In this document: positions 1-7,344 of the stretch, in pieces
How positions within the stretch are numbered: the stretch's first letter is position 1
Layout of the letters: each line of letters begins with the position of its first letter
From: Spirochaetaceae bacterium
Lineage (GTDB): Bacteria; Spirochaetota; Spirochaetia; Treponematales; Breznakiellaceae
Reading direction: 5' to 3'
NCBI GenBank assembly: GCA_031265015.1
Contig: JAISDG010000110.1
Location: 1-9,076, forward strand
DNA length: 9,076 nt
The notes under the pieces: generated by a model
Seen by the model: only the letters and a program-made list of their open reading frames with translations
Databases searched by the model: none
Told to the model about the DNA's origin: nothing
Program-made: the position numbers and the translations under genes

Positions 1-153
1 ATGGGGGCCTATACCACCGAGACCGCGGTAGCCCGGTTCCTGGCGGCCAGTATTATCGCCGACAGCGAGGAAGAACGGGCCGGGTTAATGGAAGCGGAAA
101 AGGACTTTGGCCTGGGGGACATTGAAGGGTCATCGATTTTTGATCTGGAATGA
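1..153 (+). CDS. C-terminal end of an unrecognised protein (5' partial)
   Basis: Frame 1 is open from the first base to a TGA at 151-153 and gives 50 residues. The window happens to begin with ATG, but this is probably an internal codon of a longer gene cut by the edge. The peptide reads as one Ala-rich helix (TETAVARFLAASIIAD, about residues 6-21), then an acidic Glu-rich stretch and the tail GSSIFDLE. Codon use (CGG, GCC, GGG) matches the neighbouring genes, and a GC-rich hairpin starts 4 bases after the stop, which supports a true gene end. I do not recognise the family and give no function. Confidence 0.5.
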   Translation: MGAYTTETAVARFLAASIIADSEEERAGLMEAEKDFGLGDIEGSSIFDLE

Positions 154-157
154 AGCT

Positions 158-175
158 CCCCGCCAGGGGGCGGGG
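158..175 (+). terminator. GC-rich hairpin just after the left-edge gene
   Basis: CCCCGCC (158-164) and GGCGGGG (169-175) form a perfect 7-bp stem with an AGGG loop, beginning 4 bases past the TGA at 151-153. No T-run follows, so it is not a classical intrinsic terminator. It could still act as a transcript-end hairpin or protect the 3' end. Confidence 0.4.
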
Positions 176-199
176 CATTAAATCACTGCGAATAAAGGT

Positions 200-268
200 G
201 GAAGATGCGCTTCCGGGGGTTTTGCCGGCGGCCCGAGGTTTTGCCGAAGATCGTATTCCCGCCGCCGG
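200..268. repeat. Hairpins and short direct repeat in convergent gap
   Basis: This lies between the left-edge gene and the minus-strand orphan gene, whose 3' ends face each other. It contains GGAAG (200-204)/CTTCC (210-214), a small hairpin followed by GGGGG and TTTT (plus-strand terminator-like, weak). It also has a perfect 8-bp inverted repeat CCGGCGGC (225-232)/GCCGCCGG (261-268) with 28 bases between the arms. The 10-mer GGTTTTGCCG occurs twice (218-227 and 237-246). I see no convincing gene here. The likely role is transcript ending from both sides, or a REP-like intergenic element. Confidence 0.35.
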
Positions 269-278
269 ACGGAAAGCT

Positions 279-2045
279 TTAGTACACCACGGTAATTCGT
301 TCCGCGGCGGCCCGGTGCCGCAGCTTGATCAGCAGGGTCTGCTCCGCGGCGGAATAGGCCCAGCCGGAAGCGTCGTAGCGTTCAAACTGGGGATCCTGGG
401 GATAATCCGTTCCGTTAAACCGCAGGGCGGTAAAGGGCCTTACGCCCCGGATTAACAGGTAATGGGTTTCTCCCGGCGGAAAGTTTACCGTAATGTCCAG
501 GGCGTTTTGGCCCGGAGCGCCGCTTATGGAAGAGGCCGCGGTCCAGGCCCAAAGGCCTTGACCGAGGAACTGGGCCCTGGCATAGGAATCCCCGGTCCGG
601 CAGATGCGGTATATCCGGCGGGATCCCAGAAGGCCGCCGCCGGGTTTTGCGGCGACGTTTCCCGCGGTCCGGACCAGGATCCGGGGAACGGCGCCGGTAC
701 CGTCCGCCAGGGACAGCACGGAAAGGATCAATGTTCTTCCCAGGGAAGTCTTGACGGGGTCGCCGTAACGGAGCAGCGCGCTGCCCAGCCGCAGGTTCAG
801 TTCCGTGTCCGCCTCGTCCCCGAAAAATGCCAGACTGCCGGCGGCCCGGCCGTTGGAGGAAATTTCCCGAAGGTTTTCGGTAACGACATACAGCGCTTGA
901 TCGATGAACCGCTCGTAGGGATTATTCCTGCCCGGACGGTACCGTTCCCAGTCGGGCCTGCCCTCCAGGAACCCCGCGGCCTGTTCGACGGTCATTTTCG
1001 CGGGATCAAAGGTCCTGAGCATTTCCGCCGCGTCGTCCATCAGGTTGTTGTAGGAGCGGACCCCCAGAAATTCGATGGTATGGAATTCCTTCAGAAAATC
1101 CAGGGACTTTTCATTAAAAAGCCGGGCAAACCGGGCGGACCGTTCCCGCTCCGCCGCTGCCAGGGAGCGCAGCGCCCCCTCCATTCTGCCCGCGTAGGCC
1201 GACGCTTCATAGGATGAAAGGGCCGGGTTGTAGGATGCGTACGCCGCGATGACGGCGGCCTTATAGGTGCCCCGCTTAAGGGCCTCGCTCATGTAGGCGC
1301 TGATCATTTCTCCCCGTTCGGCTTCGTCAATCTCCGTTCCCGGGGAGAGCATTCTGTTCCAGAACGAATAGGATCGATCCAGCCACAGGCTTACGGAGGC
1401 TTCGTACTCTTCCCCGTTCATTGCCGCGGGAAGGAAAAAGTCCCGGGGACTGGCCGTCGGCCGGTCCGGTACAACCCGGTAGCTTATGTCCGGATTTTGC
1501 GGTTCCAGCAGGATATGTCCCTCCCGGGTCTCCCGGCTAAAGGCATACCTGACCCCGCCGGCGTTCAGCAGAAAAGAGGAATTGTTTTCCATAACGCTGC
1601 TGGTAGCCAGGGGGATAAAGGGAAACCTGACGGAATCGTATTCCGGGCCGGAAAAATCGGAACGGATCACCAGTTCGATGGTTCCGCCGGTATACTGGGT
1701 GGCGAAGAACAGTTCCGGCCCCCCGGGGAATTCAAAGTAAACGCCGTTATCGGTCAGGGTCATCAGCCGGGGGCGGATTGCGGAAGCCCCCAGAACCGCT
1801 TCCCCGGGGCGGAATTCTATGCCGCCGAAAAAGACGCTCACCGGGCCTTCCAGGGGGTAGGTATTGGGCATCTGGACCGCGGGCGGCGTTCCATAGGAAC
1901 CCTGGATCACCAAATCCCCCGCCCGCAGGGTAAAGTTTGTTTTCTTGCCAAACTGAAACTGAACCAGCAGGATAAACAGTACCGTAAAGAGGACCAGGAA
2001 AAGCAAAAACCGGGGAACAACGGGCTTTCTCATCCCTTCCACCAT
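279..2045 (-). CDS. Membrane-anchored hypothetical protein, 588 aa
   Basis: I do not recognise the family. The N-terminus has a short basic stretch (MRKPVVPR) followed by a hydrophobic segment at about residues 12-29, without a clear signal-peptidase site. The bulk is therefore probably periplasmic and tethered to the inner membrane. Residues about 35-230 look beta-rich, about 235-420 look helical (many Ala, Glu and Arg), and the last ~130 residues look beta-rich again, ending ...LIKLRHRAAAERITVVY. That tail resembles the beta-sandwich often found at the end of glycoside hydrolases, but no catalytic domain is visible. The start at 2043-2045 has AGGAT just upstream; a second in-frame ATG at 2031-2033 gives a 584-residue product and is equally possible. 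The gene is divergent from the TPR lipoprotein gene. The reading frame is long and continuous, with codon use like the neighbours. Confidence 0.82.
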   Translation of the reverse strand: MVEGMRKPVVPRFLLFLVLFTVLFILLVQFQFGKKTNFTLRAGDLVIQGSYGTPPAVQMPNTYPLEGPVSVFFGGIEFRPGEAVLGASAIRPRLMTLTDNGVYFEFPGGPELFFATQYTGGTIELVIRSDFSGPEYDSVRFPFIPLATSSVMENNSSFLLNAGGVRYAFSRETREGHILLEPQNPDISYRVVPDRPTASPRDFFLPAAMNGEEYEASVSLWLDRSYSFWNRMLSPGTEIDEAERGEMISAYMSEALKRGTYKAAVIAAYASYNPALSSYEASAYAGRMEGALRSLAAAERERSARFARLFNEKSLDFLKEFHTIEFLGVRSYNNLMDDAAEMLRTFDPAKMTVEQAAGFLEGRPDWERYRPGRNNPYERFIDQALYVVTENLREISSNGRAAGSLAFFGDEADTELNLRLGSALLRYGDPVKTSLGRTLILSVLSLADGTGAVPRILVRTAGNVAAKPGGGLLGSRRIYRICRTGDSYARAQFLGQGLWAWTAASSISGAPGQNALDITVNFPPGETHYLLIRGVRPFTALRFNGTDYPQDPQFERYDASGWAYSAAEQTLLIKLRHRAAAERITVVY

Positions 2046-2095
2046 ATCCTATCCGGCCTGCTTTAGGCAACTTGTGGAAATACCGATTATCTACT

Positions 2096-3517
2096 ATGAA
2101 GTCCAAACTGAAAAACAGGCGTTTTTCCTGTATCTTCACCCTGCTGGCCGCGGCGGTTCTGGCGTGGGCGGTTTCCTGCCGTTCCGAACCCGGGCCAAAG
2201 CCCGCCCGGCAGAAACCCGGAAAAACGGATACCGCTTCGCTGCTCCTCCGGATCTCGGAGCTCCAGGCCAAAGGCGATTATGAAGGCGCCCTGGCCCTCT
2301 TTGACGCGATCGATCCCCGGGATGGGGCGGCAAAAGAAATCAGGCTCCTTAAGGCCTCAACCTGTCTTTCCGCCGGTAAAATCAGCGAAGGCTCTTCCAT
2401 CGCGAAAGACATCCTCGCCGGGGAACCGGAGGACGTACCGGCCCTGCTGGTCCTGGCCGCGGCGGAAGAAGCCTCCGGCAGGACAAAGGAACAAAAAGCT
2501 CTGCTGGAACGGATACTAAAGCTGGAGAACGCCAATGTACCCGCCCTGGTTTCCATGGGCAATCTGCTGGTCAGAAACAATTCCGTCCGGCTGGCCGGAC
2601 CCTATTACGACAGGGCCCGGGCGGCGGAGCCGGATAACGGCGAAGCCCTGCTGGGGCGGGCCTGGGTATACAGGAATAACCGGGATTCCAAAAACGCCGA
2701 GGCCCTGCTGAACAGGGCGGTAACCCTCTATCCCGCCTGGGCCATGCCCCTCCATGAGCGGGGCCGGCTCTACAAGTCCGCGGGTTTCCCCCGGGAAGCC
2801 CTGGCGGATCTGGACAAGGCGAAGGCCCTGGAACCGGACAATTACTTTATCGCCTGTGACCGGGGAGACGCCCTGGCGGATATGAACCGTAAAAGCGAAG
2901 CCCTGGCGGAATTTGAGCGGGCCGTCAAAATTGATCCGGAGTATTTTCTGGCCTATGTGTACAGCGCGGGGATCAAGGATGAACTGGGGGACTATAACGG
3001 GGCGGAACAGGACTATGAGAAACTCTCCCTGCTGAATCCCGATTATTACTTTGCCTTTGAGGGACTGGGCATGCACCTGATGCGCCGGGGCGACTGGCTT
3101 GCGGCGAAGGACGCCTTTGTGGAAGCCTATAAACGGGCCAAAACCGACGAAGGCACCTACGCTCTTTTGGCCGCGGTTAACTGGATGCGGGGCGGAAAGC
3201 TCCAGGATCCCAGGCTTCTTCTGGAAGACGTCCTGCGCAAGGTCCAGCGGGATTCCCTGGAATACTGGATGCTCCGGCTCTACCACGATTTGGTGGGGGA
3301 TGGGGACATTGCAATCCGTATCGACAGGGAAAAAAACGGGATCCAGAAAGCCCGGATGCTCTACTACCTGGCGAACTATTACGATATCCGGGGCAATAAG
3401 CGCCTGGCGGACCGGTACTTTTTGCAGGTCAGGGAATTGAATGTCAAGGGCATCCCCGAGTGGCGCCTGAACGAATGGGCCCTGGAAGAACGGGGGCTGG
3501 CATTGAAGGTGAATTAA
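2096..3517 (+). CDS. TPR-repeat lipoprotein
   Basis: The product is 473 residues and starts with a lipoprotein signal: basic MKSKLKNRR, a hydrophobic core, and A-V-S-C with Cys28 as the predicted lipidated residue. This is a relaxed lipobox of the kind seen in spirochaetes. A Lys/Pro-rich linker (about 29-45) follows, then roughly nine tetratricopeptide units to about residue 340, with typical spacing of Gly, Ala, Tyr and a Pro at unit ends (for example EPDN, DPEY, NPDY). The last ~130 residues are helical and more degenerate. TPR arrays bind proteins, so an envelope scaffold or assembly role is likely; the partner is unknown. Start choice: ATG 2096 gives a standard signal length but has no clear ribosome binding site. 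An upstream in-frame TTG at 2072, with AGG four bases before it, would add eight residues and is a real alternative. traB follows 16 bases downstream. Confidence 0.85.
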   Translation: MKSKLKNRRFSCIFTLLAAAVLAWAVSCRSEPGPKPARQKPGKTDTASLLLRISELQAKGDYEGALALFDAIDPRDGAAKEIRLLKASTCLSAGKISEGSSIAKDILAGEPEDVPALLVLAAAEEASGRTKEQKALLERILKLENANVPALVSMGNLLVRNNSVRLAGPYYDRARAAEPDNGEALLGRAWVYRNNRDSKNAEALLNRAVTLYPAWAMPLHERGRLYKSAGFPREALADLDKAKALEPDNYFIACDRGDALADMNRKSEALAEFERAVKIDPEYFLAYVYSAGIKDELGDYNGAEQDYEKLSLLNPDYYFAFEGLGMHLMRRGDWLAAKDAFVEAYKRAKTDEGTYALLAAVNWMRGGKLQDPRLLLEDVLRKVQRDSLEYWMLRLYHDLVGDGDIAIRIDREKNGIQKARMLYYLANYYDIRGNKRLADRYFLQVRELNVKGIPEWRLNEWALEERGLALKVN

Positions 3518-3533
3518 CGGTACATTGTTGTAC

Positions 3534-4712
3534 ATGGCCGATACCCGAATGATCGTACGGGCGGGAGACCGGGAAATTATCCTGGTGGGGACCGCCCATG
3601 TTTCCAAAGAAAGCATCGACGAGGTGCGTTCTTCCATACGGGAAGAAAAACCCGACATGGTCTGCGTGGAACTGGACGAAGGCCGTTATGCCTCCATGAA
3701 TAACAGTAATGCCTGGGAACGGCTCGACGTTGTCAAGGTCTTTAAGGAAGGGAGGGGTTTTCTTCTTATGGCCAACCTGGTTCTGGCGGGTTTTCAGCGC
3801 AGGCTGGGGAGCGGGCTGGGGGTTAAGCCCGGGGAAGAAATGAAAACCGCGGTAAAAACCGCGGAAGAGCTTGGTATACCCTGTACCCTCTGCGACCGGG
3901 AGGTGCAGACCACCCTGCGCCGGGCCTGGTCAAAGTGCGGCCTGTGGGCCAAATCGAAACTGCTGGCCTCGCTTTTGTCCAGCGCCTTTACGACGGAAAA
4001 ACTCAGCGAAGCGGAAATAGAAAATTTAAAGAAACGCAGCGAACTGGACGGTATGATGAACGAGCTGGCATCGTACCTGCCGGCGGTGAAGGAAACGCTT
4101 ATCGACGAGCGGGACCGTTATCTGGCGGCGAAAATCTGGACCGCCGGGGGAAAGCGGCCCCTGGCGGTGGTGGGGGCGGGCCACCTGGAGGGCATCAGGG
4201 CCCGGCTGGAAGCGATAGCCGCGGGCCGGGAAAACGCCGGCGTGGCGGAACTGGACAAAATACCCTCTCCGGGGATCTTCGGTCGCGTCGTTCCCTGGAT
4301 TATCCCCGTCCTTATTGCCGCCCTTATCGCTTACAGCGTGTATAAGATAGGGCCCCAGGCAAGCCTGTCCACGCTGTTCCTCTGGTTCCTCTGGAACGGG
4401 GGCCTGGCCGCCCTGGGAACCCTCTGCGCCCTGGGACATCCCCTGTCGATCCTCGTATCCCTGGTAGGCGCTCCCATCGCCACGGTAAATCCCTTTGTGG
4501 GGGTGGGCCTTTTTTCGGGGCTGACCGAAGCGACGATCCGCAAGCCCCGGGTCCGGGACGCGGAATCCATCAACGACGACATCGGCAGCCTTAGAGGAAT
4601 TTACCGCAACCGCATTACCCGGGCGCTGCTGGTGTTTTTTCTTTCCTCCATTGGGGGTATCGTCGGAAACATCCTTTCCATTCCCTCCATCCTGGGGGAA
4701 TTGTCAAAGTAG
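3534..4712 (+). CDS. traB: TraB/PrgY (pheromone shutdown) family membrane protein
   Basis: The product is 392 residues with the signature of the TraB/PrgY branch of the TraB/Tiki/GumN superfamily. GTAHVS is at 19-24, VELD at 45-48, CDRE at 120-123, ERD at 192-194 and GAGH at 214-217. His22, Glu46, Arg193/Asp194 and His217 match the conserved positions proposed to form a metalloprotease-like site. The C-terminal third is membrane-embedded: about 252-270, 279-300, 303-325 and 360-382, with the family-typical loop PFVGVGLFSGLTEATIRKP between the third and fourth. Enterococcal PrgY limits pheromone activity, but most bacterial and archaeal homologues have no known substrate, so the family name should not be read as a conjugation role. 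Start: ATG 3534 is chosen; in-frame TTG codons at 3525 and 3528 are alternatives, and none has a strong ribosome binding site. It is probably co-transcribed with the upstream TPR lipoprotein gene. Confidence 0.88.
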   Translation: MADTRMIVRAGDREIILVGTAHVSKESIDEVRSSIREEKPDMVCVELDEGRYASMNNSNAWERLDVVKVFKEGRGFLLMANLVLAGFQRRLGSGLGVKPGEEMKTAVKTAEELGIPCTLCDREVQTTLRRAWSKCGLWAKSKLLASLLSSAFTTEKLSEAEIENLKKRSELDGMMNELASYLPAVKETLIDERDRYLAAKIWTAGGKRPLAVVGAGHLEGIRARLEAIAAGRENAGVAELDKIPSPGIFGRVVPWIIPVLIAALIAYSVYKIGPQASLSTLFLWFLWNGGLAALGTLCALGHPLSILVSLVGAPIATVNPFVGVGLFSGLTEATIRKPRVRDAESINDDIGSLRGIYRNRITRALLVFFLSSIGGIVGNILSIPSILGELSK

Positions 4713-4718
4713 GGGGAA

Positions 4719-4746
4719 CGGTTTCGGCCCAGACCGGCTGTTTGCT
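4719..4746. terminator. Weak hairpin between convergent genes
   Basis: In the 34-base gap between the traB stop and the cyclase stop, CGGTTT (4719-4724) can pair with AGACCG (4731-4736), with one G-T wobble and a six-base loop. A T-rich stretch (TTTGCTTTACTTTTTT) follows on the plus strand and runs into the end of the convergent gene. It is a plausible but weak terminator for traB. Confidence 0.3.
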
Positions 4747-6252
4747 TTACTTTTTTCCCGAATACAGGGTAAATTCCATCTTCGCCTTGTTTGCCTTAAT
4801 CAGGTTAAACCACAGGACTTTCTTTTTTGCGATTACCGGGCTTTTGCGTCCTATGGCTTTGAGTTTTTCATAAATTGCCGCGCCGTTTTTGGCGGCCTGG
4901 TAGGTTTTTTGATACTGACCCTGGTATATCTGAAGGGCTTTTTCTTCTATCTCTTTATCAATAGCCGCTTCGTAGGTTTTAAGGAGCAGATCGTATTTAT
5001 CGGTGATCCCCTTAAGGTAATCCAAAATCAGCCGGTCATAGGAAGGAATCAGTTCGATGATTCCGGCAAAATCCTTCAGGAACGCCACCGCCGCGCCGTA
5101 ATCCTCGTCCTGGGAATAGGCTTTAAGAGCCATGCGGCAGAGCTGCATAAAGGAATCGTTATTGATGCTGGTCATCCCGTGGATGGGTTTTTTGGGAGTT
5201 ACGGTAAACCGGGGCATCGCCGAAGCCGTTTTGACCAGCAGATCCATCAAATCCAGATAGATCCGCTGTTCCCAAAGGGATTCCCGGATGGAACCGAAGA
5301 GCCTCACCAGTTCTTCGCTGAATTGTTCCTTGTACCGTTCTTCTTCCTTAAAGACCACTTCGCAGGTGGGGATCATTACCCCTTTAAATTCAATATGGCC
5401 GGTATCAAAAAAATACACCGCGCCGTTTTTGACCAGGGAACACTTGGTGGTCTGGTTCTCTTTCATAAAGTTCATCTGGACCTGTTTGGCTACCATGATC
5501 CGGCTTTCCCGGGAAGAAAGTTCGTTGGCCCTGGTCTGGAGCCGGGCGCCGGAATTGAGGAGAAATCCCGCCAGATTTCCTTTTTCGGTAATGATAAGGG
5601 GGCTTTGGGTATTGCCGCCGGTGATCCCGGCGGAACATTTAAAGACCGGCAGGGCTTCCGCGTTACCCTGTCTTCGGGTGGGAATGTGGGGATCGTCCAC
5701 ATAGCCGGTTTTGCCGAAGTAGTCCATAATCGCCAGCGTAACCGTCACCGCGTCGGTGGCGCTGGCGGCGACCACCACCATTTCGTCCCCCCGCTCCCGC
5801 TGGCTTACCGCCTGGCAGTAGGTGGAAATCCGCCGGACTTCGGTATTCATGGCCCAGTCCAGGGTATGCATCATGGACAGGTTTTTCCGGGAATCCATGC
5901 AGAATTTGGTATAGCCGTGGATGTCAAGCATCGCCACATAAAGATTTGATATTTGCAGGGTATCTTTCAGATCCCCCGCCTCGGGAAAATGCTGATCCGG
6001 AATCACCAATTCCCGCCAGAGCCGTTTATGGCTTTGGAGGGTCATGTCCGAAAAAAACCCCCAGTTAAGGCGCTTTAGAAACTCAAAACAGCGCATGATC
6101 ACCGGGTGGATCCGGGTATCCCTGACGATGGGCAGTACAAAGGCTTTCAGCGCGGAAAACGCGGTAAATTCCCTGGCAAGGATCTTATCGCACAGAAAAG
6201 AGAACAACTCATATTCCGAGGTACCTTCGTTGTATTCGCTTAAGTCTTTCAC
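4747..6252 (-). CDS. Class III nucleotidyl cyclase-like protein, soluble
   Basis: The product is 501 residues with no signal peptide or membrane segment, so cytoplasmic. Residues about 100-245 match a class III adenylyl/guanylyl cyclase homology domain. LDIHGYT (109-115) carries the first metal aspartate, Asp110. RGDEM (154-158) carries the second, Asp156. SAGITGG (207-213) fits the central strand, and NSGARLQ (233-239) supplies the Asn233/Arg237 pair that stabilises the transition state. All four core catalytic positions are therefore present. By hand alignment the base-selecting positions are Arg152 and Asn226, not the usual Lys/Asp of adenylyl or Glu/Cys of guanylyl cyclases, so substrate choice is open. 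About 100 residues before the domain and 250 helical residues after it (possible coiled coil about 415-450) are not recognised. It starts at GTG (6250-6252), with AGGA eight bases upstream. It is divergent from the thioredoxin-fold gene and convergent with traB. Confidence 0.82.
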   Translation of the reverse strand: MKDLSEYNEGTSEYELFSFLCDKILAREFTAFSALKAFVLPIVRDTRIHPVIMRCFEFLKRLNWGFFSDMTLQSHKRLWRELVIPDQHFPEAGDLKDTLQISNLYVAMLDIHGYTKFCMDSRKNLSMMHTLDWAMNTEVRRISTYCQAVSQRERGDEMVVVAASATDAVTVTLAIMDYFGKTGYVDDPHIPTRRQGNAEALPVFKCSAGITGGNTQSPLIITEKGNLAGFLLNSGARLQTRANELSSRESRIMVAKQVQMNFMKENQTTKCSLVKNGAVYFFDTGHIEFKGVMIPTCEVVFKEEERYKEQFSEELVRLFGSIRESLWEQRIYLDLMDLLVKTASAMPRFTVTPKKPIHGMTSINNDSFMQLCRMALKAYSQDEDYGAAVAFLKDFAGIIELIPSYDRLILDYLKGITDKYDLLLKTYEAAIDKEIEEKALQIYQGQYQKTYQAAKNGAAIYEKLKAIGRKSPVIAKKKVLWFNLIKANKAKMEFTLYSGKK

Positions 6253-6324
6253 CGGATAGTTCCTGCTTTAATAATCTTTAAATAATAATAGTACTTTTTG
6301 CGGCTTTGGCATAGTATAGAAAGT
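6253..6324. promoter_or_regulatory. AT-rich divergent promoter region
   Basis: These 72 bases separate the starts of the cyclase (minus) and thioredoxin-fold (plus) genes and are far richer in A and T than the flanking coding sequence (ATAATCTTTAAATAATAATA at 6271-6290). On the minus strand TATACT (6320-6315) matches a -10 box, but no good -35 is found at the right distance. The region must hold the cyclase promoter unless that gene is leaderless. Exact boxes are uncertain. Confidence 0.4.
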
Positions 6325-6675
6325 ATGATACGGAATTTGACGGAAGCCGAGTGCAAACGAGCCATGGAACAGGGTGAATTTGACGGTTCCCTGATCCGGG
6401 GCAGCGCCGCGCTTATTTTGACCCAGAGCTGGTGCCCCCAGTGGAAGGCAATGAAGTCGTACCTGGAAGAGGCGGAAAGCCGTTTTCCCGGGCTGGACAT
6501 TTTGTATGTGGAGTATGATACGGCGCCCTGGCATGAGGCCTTTATGGGCTTTAAAGAGCGGCGCTTTGCCAACCGGGAAATCCCCTATGTCCGCTATTAC
6601 CGGGACGGAACGTGTACCGGCCAGAGTAATTATGTTACCCTGGAAGGTTTTCTGCACCGCCTTGGCCTGGAATGA
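6325..6675 (+). CDS. Thioredoxin-fold protein with a single active-site Cys
   Basis: The product is 116 residues and cytoplasmic, with no signal peptide. The pattern is thioredoxin-like. A hydrophobic strand (AALILTQ) is followed by SWCPQWKAMK at 35-44, in the place of the usual WCxxC. A second strand, ILYVEYD (59-65), comes next. REIPYVRYYRDG (84-95) then matches the cis-proline strand (Pro87) and the following turn. The second catalytic Cys is replaced by Trp40, so dithiol reductase chemistry is unlikely. A monothiol role, a binding role or a thiol-peroxide function is possible. ATG 6325 is chosen because it fits the fold; an in-frame TTG at 6298 would add nine residues, and neither has a strong ribosome binding site. 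It is transcribed away from the cyclase gene. Confidence 0.8.
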   Translation: MIRNLTEAECKRAMEQGEFDGSLIRGSAALILTQSWCPQWKAMKSYLEEAESRFPGLDILYVEYDTAPWHEAFMGFKERRFANREIPYVRYYRDGTCTGQSNYVTLEGFLHRLGLE

Positions 6676-6792
6676 CCCTGTGGGCGCGGGCATTCGGATC
6701 ATGGAGGGCCGGAAAGTTTAAAAAAACGCCGATTAAACGGCAATAAGTTCTGGTTAAAGGACGGTAAGTGTTGTATAGTTTAGAAGAAAACC
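6676..6792. other. Intergenic spacer with short hairpin
   Basis: This 117-base gap separates two plus-strand genes. It holds GCCG (6728-6731)/CGGC (6738-6741) around ATTAAA, next to a run of seven A (6720-6726). On the minus strand that reads as a short stem followed by seven T, a terminator-like shape pointing against the flanking genes; the stem is only 4 bp. TATAGT at 6774-6779 could be a -10 box for the next gene, but it has no good -35 and would leave almost no leader. No small gene is convincing here. Confidence 0.3.
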
Positions 6793-7335
6793 ATGGAAAC
6801 CGCAGCTTTTTTAAACGATTCAGGAATTGCCCTAACCGAGGCTCACAGGCCGGACGAAGCCATTCCCCTGTTCCGCCGGGCGCTGGTAATGGAGCCGGAG
6901 AATCCCCTGTTGTGGCTCAATCTGGGCATAGCCCAGCAGCATACCGGTAATTACGAAGAGGCCCTGGACAGTTTCCAGCGGGTGTTAAGCATCAGGAACG
7001 ATATTGAGGAAGCCTGGCTTTCCATGGGCCTTATTTACTATGAACTGGAACAGTTTGAGCTGGCGGAAGAGTGCTACCACAGCGCGTTAAGCCGGAACCC
7101 GGATTCCCCCAAAACCTGGAATAATTTAGGGGTCCTTTACTTTGTGGAGGGGAGTTACGAGGAAGCCCGTCATTGTTTTGAAGAAGCGGTGGCTTTGGCG
7201 CCGCTCTACGGAGAAGCGCTCTGTAACCTTCGGGATACCTGCAGGGAACTGGAAGATTACCGGGCCGCGGTGGAATTTGAACGAACCCTTTCCGAACTTG
7301 CCCGGTCCGGGGACCGCCGGTTCTGCGGCCGCTGA
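6793..7335 (+). CDS. Cytoplasmic TPR protein, 180 aa
   Basis: The product is 180 residues with no signal peptide, made almost entirely of tetratricopeptide repeats. Units of 34 residues fall at about 4-37, 38-71, 72-105 and 106-139, with a degenerate fifth at 140-172. Visible signatures include WLNLG (41-45), WLSMG (75-79) and WNNLG (109-113), Tyr/Phe and Ala in the second helices, and Pro closing units (EPEN, NPDS, APLY). Such an array forms a curved protein-binding surface; the partner is not evident. The ATG at 6793 has only a weak GAAG upstream. The YmdB-like gene begins 9 bases after its stop, so the two are probably translated from one transcript and may act together. Confidence 0.85.
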   Translation: METAAFLNDSGIALTEAHRPDEAIPLFRRALVMEPENPLLWLNLGIAQQHTGNYEEALDSFQRVLSIRNDIEEAWLSMGLIYYELEQFELAEECYHSALSRNPDSPKTWNNLGVLYFVEGSYEEARHCFEEAVALAPLYGEALCNLRDTCRELEDYRAAVEFERTLSELARSGDRRFCGR

Positions 7336-7344
7336 AGCTCCGGC

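Noticed and set aside
150..455. Plus-strand open frame (101 codons) starting at 150
   Set aside because: Its ATG overlaps the left-edge gene stop, it runs through the hairpin-rich gap into antisense of the orphan gene, and it has no ribosome binding site.
462..1217. Plus-strand open frame (251 codons) opposite the 588-residue orphan
   Set aside because: Gly/Pro/Gln-rich composition typical of an antisense shadow, no initiation site of note and no motifs. The minus-strand frame is longer and has a sensible membrane anchor.
3520..3533. GTACA-TTGT-TGTAC inverted repeat at the traB start
   Set aside because: Only 5 bp per arm and inside a 16-base gap between co-oriented genes; easily due to chance and does not suggest an operator.
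2516..3658. Long minus-strand open frame (380 codons) opposite the TPR lipoprotein
   Set aside because: It is antisense to a well-supported TPR array and the start of traB. Its regular repeats merely mirror the TPR periodicity, and no family signature is visible.
4651..5949. Long plus-strand open frame (432 codons) opposite the cyclase-like gene
   Set aside because: It has no recognisable motifs, is rich in Phe, His and Gly as expected of an antisense frame in this codon style, and overlaps both the end of traB and a gene with clear cyclase motifs.
6322..6523. 12-base direct repeat AGTATGATACGG at 6322-6333 and 6512-6523
   Set aside because: A 12-base match somewhere in about 9 kb is expected by chance, and both copies lie in coding sequence with different reading frames or contexts.
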